A stretch of DNA of 64,000 nucleotides, from the NCBI GenBank assembly GCA_947627575.1, contig CANQWN010000007.1, positions 45,909 to 109,908 on the forward strand, in the 5' to 3' direction. How positions within the stretch are numbered: position 1 is the first letter of the stretch; each line of letters begins with the position of its first letter. Both the position numbers and the translations under genes were made by a program. Shown piece by piece: positions 49,729 to 57,068 of this stretch. Source of the DNA: an uncultured Clostridia bacterium. Its GTDB lineage: Bacteria; Bacillota; Clostridia; Christensenellales; Borkfalkiaceae. The notes below the pieces were generated by a model. That model did not search any database, was not told the origin of the DNA, and worked only from the letters and a program-made list of their open reading frames with translations.

Positions 49729-50445
49729 ATGAACAGAATTACTTTTGCGGGAAAAATTCAAAACCGCCGCGAGGCGGGGGATACGCGGGCTTACGAAATA
49801 ATTGTGCCCGACCAACGCGGAGAACTTATCTGCGGCGGCGGGGAAAAGGCGTTTTGCCGCGGGAACGTGATAGTTATCCCCCCCGCTTGCGCGTGCGAAA
49901 TACGCGGCTTGCGGGAATATCTGCTTATACGTATCGAACAGGCGCTGTTGCAGTGCGGCAAACCCGCCGTGATAGACGATATGCCGTACGGCGACATAGC
50001 GCGCGCGGCTGAACAGGCGGAAAGATATTTTGCGGCGGGCGGGGGCGTGCTGGAGGCTTTGGGCGGACTTATAACGGCATATATCGCCGCGGCGCAGGGC
50101 GTTAAACAGCTTTCGCCCGTGGTAGCCACAGTGAAAAACGAGATAGAGCGCAATATAAGTCTTGCCGCGTTTTCGCTTGAAGATTATCTTAAAAGCCTAC
50201 CGTTGAACTACGACTATCTGCGCAAACTTTTCAGAAAGGAAACGGGCGTAACCCCGCACGAATATATGATTTCGCTGCGGATGCAACTTGCGCGCGGACT
50301 GCTTGAGGGGGGAATTTCCAACAGATACAGCAACTATTCGGTTGCGCAGATTGCGGAAGCCTGCGGATTTGCGGAACCGCTGTACTTTTCGCGCGTGTTT
50401 AAAAAGCGCTTCGGCGTGTCCCCCTCCTATTACCTTAAAAAGTGA
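49729..50445 (+). CDS. AraC-family transcriptional regulator
   Basis: A 238-residue regulator. The N-terminal 120 residues form a cupin-like sensor domain (FCRGNVIVIPPACACEIRG). The C-terminal 100 residues carry two HTH motifs: FSLEDYLKSLPLNYDYLRKLFRKETGVTPHEYM and YSVAQIAEACGFAEPLYFSRVFKKRFGVSPSYYL. The neighbouring pectin operon and the family suggest a sugar-sensing activator of that locus, but no target site can be proved. Leaderless arrangement with no ribosome binding site. Confidence 0.93.
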   Translation: MNRITFAGKIQNRREAGDTRAYEIIVPDQRGELICGGGEKAFCRGNVIVIPPACACEIRGLREYLLIRIEQALLQCGKPAVIDDMPYGDIARAAEQAERYFAAGGGVLEALGGLITAYIAAAQGVKQLSPVVATVKNEIERNISLAAFSLEDYLKSLPLNYDYLRKLFRKETGVTPHEYMISLRMQLARGLLEGGISNRYSNYSVAQIAEACGFAEPLYFSRVFKKRFGVSPSYYLKK

Positions 50446-50500
50446 AAAGCGCAACATATAAAGCATTTTGTCGCGCGAAACAAACCGTATCATTTTAAAA

Positions 50501-50527
50501 GCGGCGCGGAGTTAAACTCCGCGCCGC
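50501..50527. terminator. bidirectional terminator of araC and the pectin operon
   Basis: A perfect palindrome, GCGGCGCGGAGTT/AACTCCGCGCCGC, flanked by TTTTAAAA on one side and an AT-rich sequence on the other. Confidence 0.75.
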
Positions 50528-50544
50528 CCGTATTATACTTAACT

Positions 50545-51678
50545 TTAAAGCTGTTTTATTTCTGTATAAGCCATAACGAACGGTCCCGTGCCCTTCGCGT
50601 CGTTTTCCACAACCGGCTCCGAAATGTAGTATTCAAAAGTGCCGTCGCGCTTGCGGTTGCTTTCGGGTCCCAGCCCCGCCATAAGGCATATCCCGCCGAG
50701 GTTCAGCTTGCCGTCCGTTTCGGTGAGGTATTTGTTGCAGATGCCGTTGAACACCTCTTCGCCCACTTTTGCAAAGCGCTTATCCACATAGCCCAACCTT
50801 GCGCCCTTCATCATAGCGTAGGCGATCATTGCGGAACCGGAAGTTTCAAGGTAGTTGCCCTCTCTGCCGCCCTGATCCACAACCTGATAGAACATTTTGC
50901 CTACGGGGTCGATATATCTTTCCAGCCCCTCTACCGTCTCGCGGAAAATCTTTATAAGCCTGTCTTTAAGTTGCTTTGCGGTATCGGCAAAATAGCTTAT
51001 CGCGTCCACCAGACCTACGGTGTACCAGCCTACCGAACGCAACCAGAAACTTTTTGAAAGCCCCGTGTTTTTATCGCACCAGAACGCCGTTTTGGAATAA
51101 TCCCAACCGTGGTAGTACAGCTTCTTATCCTTGTCGTACATATATTTGTACACGTTTTCAAACTGCCCGACAATATCCGCATAGTTTTTGCCGCCCGTAA
51201 ACTCCGTTTCGTAGCGGGTATAGAACACCTGCGCCATATACAGCCCGTCCAACCACACCTGATTGGGATAAATTTTCTTGTGCCAGAAATTACCCAAACC
51301 CGTGCGGGGCTGCCCCAAAAGCTGTTGATATAGCAGGTTTATGGCTTTTTTGTACTTTTCCTTGCCCGTTTCGCGGTATAAATCGAAAAGTATTCTGCCC
51401 TCGTTTATGTTGTCTACGTTGTATGTATCCAGCTCGTATCCGCGGATAGAGCCGTCCTCAAACACGTAAAAATCCACAAAATTATCGATAAAATCGAGAT
51501 ATTTTTTGTTCCCCGTCTGTTTGTAGATGGTATAAAGCGAAGTCATCATACACCCGTCTATATAGTTCCAGCCGGGCGCCTTGCCGTGCTTTATGTTCTC
51601 TATGTTCCAGATTGGCTTGTCTGGCGTGGTGTCCTCTATAAGCCTGTCTATATATCTGTCTATAACCGAATAATCCAT
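50545..51678 (-). CDS. GH105 unsaturated galacturonyl/rhamnogalacturonyl hydrolase
   Basis: A 377-residue (alpha/alpha)6-barrel hydrolase like B. subtilis YteR/YesR. It removes the 4,5-unsaturated uronic acid left at the non-reducing end by pectin lyases. WLDGLYM carries Asp144, aligned with the catalytic Asp143 of YteR, and Asp89 in NVDNINEG matches the second conserved acid. No signal peptide, so it acts in the cytosol. Last gene of the long pectin operon. Confidence 0.92.
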   Translation of the reverse strand: MDYSVIDRYIDRLIEDTTPDKPIWNIENIKHGKAPGWNYIDGCMMTSLYTIYKQTGNKKYLDFIDNFVDFYVFEDGSIRGYELDTYNVDNINEGRILFDLYRETGKEKYKKAINLLYQQLLGQPRTGLGNFWHKKIYPNQVWLDGLYMAQVFYTRYETEFTGGKNYADIVGQFENVYKYMYDKDKKLYYHGWDYSKTAFWCDKNTGLSKSFWLRSVGWYTVGLVDAISYFADTAKQLKDRLIKIFRETVEGLERYIDPVGKMFYQVVDQGGREGNYLETSGSAMIAYAMMKGARLGYVDKRFAKVGEEVFNGICNKYLTETDGKLNLGGICLMAGLGPESNRKRDGTFEYYISEPVVENDAKGTGPFVMAYTEIKQL

Positions 51679-51694
51679 ATTTTCCCCCTTATAA

Positions 51695-53233
51695 TCAATT
51701 TTCAGTTACTTTTCCGCAATTTTTAAGCAGCAGCGCGTCGCCTACAACCCCGTCGAAAGAGACGTTGTTAAGCACAAGGTGTTCCACGTTGTCCACGTAA
51801 AGCCCCGCGCGGCAAAATTCGCTTACGTTTTCAAGCATGGCGGGCTTGAACGGCTTTGCGTCCTGCTTGAACGCAAAACTTACGTTTTCTATGCGCACTT
51901 CCTTGATGGGCTGTTCCACAAGCCCGTCGAAGTACCCCGCCATACATTCGCAATCCACGCACTCGATGTCGCGGAAGATAAATTTGCCCAAATAGGGCGT
52001 GCCGTCGTCCACGGGTATGGATTTATCGCGCGACCATACGTATTCCGTATGCCCGTCGGGATCGCAGAAATAATACATATTTATAACCAACGGGGTGATT
52101 ACGTTCACCATTTTGATATTTTCAAATACAACCCCGTCGATTATGGCGTCCTTGCCCCTGCCGCGGCGGGATTTGATGCGCAAACCCCTATCCGTGTGTT
52201 TGAACACGCATTGACATACGGTAAGGTTTTTAACGCCGCCGCTCATTTCGCTGCCCAACACTATCGCGCCGTGCCCGTCCTGGAACAGGTTGTTGCGCAA
52301 AGTGTGGCGGTTTGCGGGCGTTTTGTAGGTTTTGCCCATATACAGCTTGCCGCTTTTTATCGCACAGCAATCGTCGCCGACGGAAAATACGCAACCCACT
52401 ATGTCAACCTTGTCGCAACTTTCGGGGTCAAGCCCGTCGGTATTGGGACCCGTATACGGGTTTTGGATACGCAAATCGTAAAACGAGAGGTTTTGCGAAA
52501 AGAAGGGATGCAGGTTCCAACTTGCCGAATTGCGGCAGGTTATGCCGTGAAAGACGACGTTTTTGCAGTTGTTGAGAAATACCAGCCTGCCGCGCGCAAC
52601 TTTTCTGCCCTTGGGCGTTGCCCACCACGTGGATTTATCCGCGTTGCCGTCTATCGCGCCCTCGCCCACTATTTTTATATTTTTCTTCCCGTACGCCGAA
52701 ACGAAAGATTGGTGGCAATCGAAAGGTTCCCCTTCCCACGTGGCAAGCACGCGTTCCTTGCCGTTTACGTATTCGCGCGCGGGGATATAGGGATAATCTT
52801 CCTCTTTGGGGCTGCCCAAAAGCACGGCGCCCTTTTTAAGCTCTATCGTTATGTCGCTTGCAAGCGTTACGGGGCGGACGAGGTACACGCCCTCGTCAAA
52901 CACCACCCTGCCGCCCTTGGGGCAACTGTCGATAGCCATCTGCACGTAATACGTGTCGTCCGAAACGCCGTCCGCCTTTGCGCCCGTACTGCGTACGTTT
53001 ACAACCGCCGCGTCCGCAGGCGTTTTGAAGGTAACCGAACCCCCGCAGGAAACTTTTACCTTATACTGCGTGTCCGGCGTAAGATCGAACAGCGAAAACA
53101 CGTTGGTATCGCGGGTAGTTTGCTGTTTTACGCCGTTTACCGTAACCGTATAGGGCTTGGGGCTGTAATACGGGTTGGTATTAACCAGCTCGAAACAAGC
53201 CGAAGTTGAAGAAACGAAAAGTTTTTTAAGCAT
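51695..53233 (-). CDS. GH28 polygalacturonase, cytosolic form
   Basis: A 512-residue parallel beta-helix glycosidase that cleaves alpha-1,4-galacturonic linkages. The four GH28 motifs are visible: NTDGLD, GDDC, DGHGAIVLGSE and RIKSRRGRG. Residues 1-75 form a small fibronectin-III-like strand domain, and there is no signal peptide, so it acts on imported oligosaccharides, or more exactly on exo-type ends. Its start overlaps the preceding gene by 8 nt. Confidence 0.93.
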   Translation of the reverse strand: MLKKLFVSSTSACFELVNTNPYYSPKPYTVTVNGVKQQTTRDTNVFSLFDLTPDTQYKVKVSCGGSVTFKTPADAAVVNVRSTGAKADGVSDDTYYVQMAIDSCPKGGRVVFDEGVYLVRPVTLASDITIELKKGAVLLGSPKEEDYPYIPAREYVNGKERVLATWEGEPFDCHQSFVSAYGKKNIKIVGEGAIDGNADKSTWWATPKGRKVARGRLVFLNNCKNVVFHGITCRNSASWNLHPFFSQNLSFYDLRIQNPYTGPNTDGLDPESCDKVDIVGCVFSVGDDCCAIKSGKLYMGKTYKTPANRHTLRNNLFQDGHGAIVLGSEMSGGVKNLTVCQCVFKHTDRGLRIKSRRGRGKDAIIDGVVFENIKMVNVITPLVINMYYFCDPDGHTEYVWSRDKSIPVDDGTPYLGKFIFRDIECVDCECMAGYFDGLVEQPIKEVRIENVSFAFKQDAKPFKPAMLENVSEFCRAGLYVDNVEHLVLNNVSFDGVVGDALLLKNCGKVTEN

Positions 53234-53918
53234 TGGTCGCTACCTCGCTTTTTTTGTTTTTGCGGCGTTTTACAAGATAAACTATAAGGTCCTTTATGCC
53301 GATAAACGCCATATCCGCGATTATCGCAAATATGCCGAACAGTATCGGCTCTACCGGAAGCCCGCCGATAAACATATTTATGAAAGTGTATATATAGTTT
53401 ACCACTATCACCACGATAAGATAGTAAATTATGTTAAGAAAGAACGTCCAGAACTGTTTGAACGGGAAGGGCAGCATCATAAAGTTGTTGTATTCCCGCT
53501 TGTCCGATTCCATATATCTGAAAACGGGGTTGACGAAAACGTCGTTTACGATGCCCATAACAATGCCGACGATAACCAGCATATCCAGATCGTCGTACAT
53601 AAGGTACACGCCCAAACCCATCATTACAAAATAGCACACCACGCCCGAAAACCAAAACTTTACAAACAGCGCTTTAAGCCAAACGGGCACTTTTGCAAGT
53701 TTATCTATCTTGTAAGGATTGAACTTGCGCGCCTTGCCCGTTTTTGTATAGTGCGACGGGTCGTCAAAGCCCATATTGGCGGTCATTTCAAAGTTTACTT
53801 CCTCGCCGTCGTATTCGTCGTCTTTAAGCGCGGCAACAAGTTCGTCAACTTTGTCAACTTTAAGATCGTAATAGTTTTCGATCGTCGTTTCCTGTATCTT
53901 TTTCTTCTTTTTAGACAT
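53226..53918 (-). CDS. unknown membrane protein of the pectin ABC operon (230 aa)
   Basis: The first 95 residues are charged and soluble, then about four or five transmembrane segments (FSGVVCYFVMMGLGVYLM, DMLVIVGIVMGIVNDVFV, FFLNIIYYLIVVIVVNYIY, PILFGIFAIIADMAFIGI). The last 20 residues are Lys/Arg-rich. It does not match DUF624/YesL as far as I can see. It is separated from the 54040 gene by a hairpin that could attenuate transcription, and overlaps the GH28 start. Function unknown; linkage suggests a role in sugar transport or assembly. Confidence 0.8.
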   Translation of the reverse strand: MSKKKKKIQETTIENYYDLKVDKVDELVAALKDDEYDGEEVNFEMTANMGFDDPSHYTKTGKARKFNPYKIDKLAKVPVWLKALFVKFWFSGVVCYFVMMGLGVYLMYDDLDMLVIVGIVMGIVNDVFVNPVFRYMESDKREYNNFMMLPFPFKQFWTFFLNIIYYLIVVIVVNYIYTFINMFIGGLPVEPILFGIFAIIADMAFIGIKDLIVYLVKRRKNKKSEVATNA

Positions 53919-53975
53919 AATTTACCTTTTTCCGTGCCGCGGCGGAAAAAATTGCCACGGCGACGGGCTTTGTAA

Positions 53976-54008
53976 AATAGCCGCCAAAATCAACTTTTGA
54001 CGGCTATT
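53976..54008 (-). terminator. intra-operon attenuator-like hairpin
   Basis: AATAGCCGTCAAAA pairs with TTTTGGCGGCTATT around GTTGA (one wobble pair), followed by TTTAC on the minus strand. It lies between 54040 and 53226 and may lower expression of the enzyme genes relative to the transporter. Confidence 0.55.
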
Positions 54009-54039
54009 GAAAGTTATTGCTGATTTTAAAACGCTTTGA

Positions 54040-54645
54040 TTAAACTTCCGCGCTGGTATCGATTTCCTCTTTAAGTTCGGTAGATTCAACTTCCTTTCTG
54101 GTGTTGATCTTCATAAGCAACTTCTTGTAGAGAGGCATCGTTGCGATAAGAATTGCGGAAATACCTATAAACACTATCTGCGCGATAATGTAAGGCGCAG
54201 CCGCCACGAACAGAGGATCGTCTTTAAGTCCTTCGCCCGTAAAGCGCAGATAATACAAAAGATCCATACCCACAATCGCAGCCATAAACACAAACGTAAG
54301 CACAAGCATAACAATGTTCATCTTTTTGCGCTTGGGGAAAGTGTTCATATACAGCACAAGCACGAGGATGGAGAACAGCGTTGCAACAAATTCCGCAATG
54401 CCTATCCACTCCGTTTCGTTGTACTTGGCTACAGCCGCCGAAAGTGCGTCAAGCCCCAACAGATTGATTATTGTGGAAACTATCAGGAACAAAAACGCTA
54501 TTTTGGAAGGTCTGCGTTTTAAGTTTACTATCTGTTTACGGAAAAACTCTTTGATAGCGCCCCAAATTTTTGCGCCTGTGGAAGGCTTTTTCTCTGCGGG
54601 TTGTTCGGGTGCAGGTTCCACTACTACGTTTTCATTTTCTGCCAT
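54040..54645 (-). CDS. unknown membrane protein of the pectin ABC operon (201 aa)
   Basis: A 45-residue Pro/Glu-rich cytosolic start, then about four transmembrane segments (IAFLFLIVSTIINLLGL, ATLFSILVLVLYMN, MNIVMLVLTFVFMAAIVGMDLLYYL, IIAQIVFIGISAILIATMPL) and a charged tail. Not recognised. It starts 13 nt after the ABC ATPase gene, within the transcription unit. Similar in size and layout to the other small membrane genes here, but sequence identity between them is low by eye. Confidence 0.8.
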   Translation of the reverse strand: MAENENVVVEPAPEQPAEKKPSTGAKIWGAIKEFFRKQIVNLKRRPSKIAFLFLIVSTIINLLGLDALSAAVAKYNETEWIGIAEFVATLFSILVLVLYMNTFPKRKKMNIVMLVLTFVFMAAIVGMDLLYYLRFTGEGLKDDPLFVAAAPYIIAQIVFIGISAILIATMPLYKKLLMKINTRKEVESTELKEEIDTSAEV

Positions 54646-54658
54646 CGTATTTACCCCC

Positions 54659-55738
54659 TTAAATTATAGCCTTGCCGGGCTGATCGTCAACGGGCTTTTC
54701 GAAGAAATGCATAAGTTTTTCGTCGAAGCCTATCTTTATCTCGTCGCCGGGCTTATATGTGCACCACGACGCGAACTTGCAGACAACGTTTTTAACGCCG
54801 CCCACTTTGCCGTGTACCAAAGTGTTCATACCCAAATTTTCGTTATTGGTTACGTGAAGCTGTATGTCGCCTTCCAACGTGATGTTTTCGGGACGTACGC
54901 CCAAAATCACTTCCTGCCCTTCATAGCCGCTTAAAGCCTTTTTCTGCTCGCCGTTAAGCGCGTACTCAAACAGGTCGCTTACAAATTTTCCGCCGGAAAT
55001 TTTGCCGTCGAACATATTCATGGGAGGAAGCCCTATGAACGTAGCCACGAAGGTGTTTGCGGGTTTATCGTACAGTTCGATGGGTTTGCCTATCTGCTGT
55101 ACGTGCCCCATAGACATGCACACAATCCTGTCCGCAAGCGTAAGCGCTTCGGTCTGGTCGTGCGTGACGTACATCATTGTGGCGTTCAGCTTTTTATGAA
55201 GCAACAGTATTTCCCTTCTCATCGAGCCGCGCAACTTTGCGTCCAAATTGGAAAGAGGTTCGTCGAAGAGGAACACCTTGGGGTTACGCACTATCGCACG
55301 CCCCATCGCAACACGCTGGCGCTGGCCGCCGGAAAGCTGTTTGGGCTTTTTGTTAAGCTGGGTTTTAAGATCGAGTATTTCCGCCGCAGCCATAACCTTT
55401 CTGTGAATTATTTCCTTCTTTTCCTTACGCAGGGTAAGAGAGAAAGCCATATTTTCGTAGATGGTCATGTGCCCGTAAAGCGCATAGTTCTGGAAAACCA
55501 TCGCTATGTCCCTGTCCTTGGGCGGGAGGCGGGTGCAATCTTTGCCGTCAATAATAAGCGTGCCTTTGGTGATATCTTCAAGTCCGGCAACCATACGCAG
55601 GGTTGTGGATTTGCCGCAACCGGAAGGACCTACAAGTACTATAAACTCGCCGTCGGCGATATCGAGGTTGAAATCCCAAACCGCCTGAACGCCGCCGTCA
55701 TATATCTTTTCGATATGCTGCAATTTAACTTCGGGCAT
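54659..55738 (-). CDS. sugar ABC transporter ATPase (MsmX/UgpC type)
   Basis: A 359-residue ATPase energising CUT1 sugar uptake. Walker A GPSGCGKST at 37-45, signature LSGGQRQRVAMGRA, Walker B VFLFDEPLSNLD, H-loop VTHDQTEA. The C-terminal OB-like regulatory domain (residues 235-359) is complete. In Bacillota one MsmX usually serves many sugar importers, so having it inside this operon is notable. Its ATG overlaps the stop of the 55738 gene by one base. Confidence 0.95.
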   Translation of the reverse strand: MPEVKLQHIEKIYDGGVQAVWDFNLDIADGEFIVLVGPSGCGKSTTLRMVAGLEDITKGTLIIDGKDCTRLPPKDRDIAMVFQNYALYGHMTIYENMAFSLTLRKEKKEIIHRKVMAAAEILDLKTQLNKKPKQLSGGQRQRVAMGRAIVRNPKVFLFDEPLSNLDAKLRGSMRREILLLHKKLNATMMYVTHDQTEALTLADRIVCMSMGHVQQIGKPIELYDKPANTFVATFIGLPPMNMFDGKISGGKFVSDLFEYALNGEQKKALSGYEGQEVILGVRPENITLEGDIQLHVTNNENLGMNTLVHGKVGGVKNVVCKFASWCTYKPGDEIKIGFDEKLMHFFEKPVDDQPGKAII

Positions 55739-56361
55739 TACTGCACCTCCTCATGTTCGGGCTGTGCTTCTGCCTGAACTTTTTCTTTGGCAGCGTCTTC
55801 GGCGTCCATCTGTTTTACAACTTCCATGATGTCCACCTCGCCGCTTTCAATCTTCTTCTTTATGCTTTCGAGGCGCATGCAGTTGATATAGCCCAAGACG
55901 GCGGAAGCCACGAGGAACGCGGCGGAAGCCACAAGGTATACTACCAGCAAGGTGAATGCAACGCCCTGCGAAAGATCTATGCCGAAGTATCTTATTGCGC
56001 TGTTGAACACGTTGGTGTTCCAAAGCGCGTCGTGCCTTAATCCCTGCAGGGGGAAGAAGAATATGCGGATAATTTGTATTGCCGCAAGCACTATAAGAAC
56101 TATCGAATACTTTTTGTTATAACCCTTTATCCCTTCCGAAGAGAGGAACATCGCAAGCAACGATACAAGGGTGATAAGCACCGACAGACCGATGTCTATT
56201 TTATAGAAATAATTGTTGAACACGCCGTACATAAGCATAAAGTACAGGCAGTTGAAAACCAAACCCAAAAGCGCAAAAGTTGCGGGAAGTTTGTTTTTCT
56301 TATATCTTAAGATGTCGCTGTGGATAATCTTCTGATTTTCCGTCAAAGGTTGTTTAGCCAT
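55738..56361 (-). CDS. unknown membrane protein of the pectin ABC operon (207 aa)
   Basis: About four to five transmembrane helices (PATFALLGLVFNCLYFMLM, IGLSVLITLVSLLAMFL, YSIVLIVLAAIQIIRIFFF, FTLLVVYLVASAAFLVASAVLG), then an acidic cytosolic tail that ends EPEH/EEVQ. Not recognised. Start and stop overlap its neighbours by one base on both sides, so it is tightly coupled to the ATPase and to the 56361 gene. Confidence 0.8.
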   Translation of the reverse strand: MAKQPLTENQKIIHSDILRYKKNKLPATFALLGLVFNCLYFMLMYGVFNNYFYKIDIGLSVLITLVSLLAMFLSSEGIKGYNKKYSIVLIVLAAIQIIRIFFFPLQGLRHDALWNTNVFNSAIRYFGIDLSQGVAFTLLVVYLVASAAFLVASAVLGYINCMRLESIKKKIESGEVDIMEVVKQMDAEDAAKEKVQAEAQPEHEEVQ

Positions 56362-56963
56362 TACGCCACCTCCTTATCTGCGGATTGTGCAAGCAACTTC
56401 TTTTCACCCTTCATAAGAAGGATTTTCCACACGAGGTTAAGCACGATAAACACGGCGTTTACCAAAACAATGGCGCATACCACAAATCCGAGGATTATGG
56501 GTAACGGATTGCTGGAAAACGGTTTAGCCGCGAAAAGACTGGGGTTTTCCGCTACGTATACCCCAAGCGCGTCCCAATCGATTGCAAAGAAGTCGCCGGC
56601 GCAGGTGCCCAAAAGTATGAAGCCTATAAGCGCCGTAATAAGCGCCATAAGCGCAACCGCGCCTACCGATATATAATTTGTTATGTAATAATTACGCCTT
56701 TTGTTGGAGGCGGTTATAAACAAAGTTACCGTAACAAGCAGGAACACTATCCCCACTATAAATAACGTCTGGCTGACGTCCTGGGCGCTTACGTTGAGAT
56801 AATATGCCATATCGTCGCCCAAAAATTGATCTATCCTGTTTTCGTAATAGCGCATAAATTCAAGACTGCCGCTGCAAAACGCCAAGCCGAGAACTATTAC
56901 GAGAGCCGCTACTACAAGCGTCACTATTGACAGGATTTTTTGGAATCTCATCTGAACTTTCAT
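56361..56963 (-). CDS. unknown membrane protein of the pectin ABC operon (200 aa)
   Basis: Four transmembrane segments (SIVTLVVAALVIVLGLAF, TLFIVGIVFLLVTVTLFIT, YISVGAVALMALITALIGFILLG, PIILGFVVCAIVLVNAVFIVL) with a 50-residue extracytoplasmic loop between the first two (MRYYENRIDQFLGDDMAYYLN). Not recognised. It begins after the solute-binding protein gene and a strong GC hairpin. Confidence 0.8.
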   Translation of the reverse strand: MKVQMRFQKILSIVTLVVAALVIVLGLAFCSGSLEFMRYYENRIDQFLGDDMAYYLNVSAQDVSQTLFIVGIVFLLVTVTLFITASNKRRNYYITNYISVGAVALMALITALIGFILLGTCAGDFFAIDWDALGVYVAENPSLFAAKPFSSNPLPIILGFVVCAIVLVNAVFIVLNLVWKILLMKGEKKLLAQSADKEVA

Positions 56964-56988
56964 ATCAAATTCCCCAAAGTTTCGCCGC

Positions 56989-57012
56989 GGCGCCCGCCCG
57001 GAAGCGGGCGCC
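56989..57012 (-). other. GC-rich hairpin after the solute-binding gene
   Basis: GGCGCCCGC/GCGGGCGCC with a 6-nt loop and no T-run. Such stems often protect the 3' end of a processed transcript and raise the level of the upstream binding protein. Confidence 0.55.
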
Positions 57013-57068
57013 GTGCAAACCTAATTTTTTTTATGCCTTACGGCAGTTTGTGTTAGCCTGCTTATCTA

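Noticed and set aside
51779-53209. 476-residue plus-strand ORF
   Set aside because: Antisense shadow of the GH28 gene, whose active-site motifs are clear.
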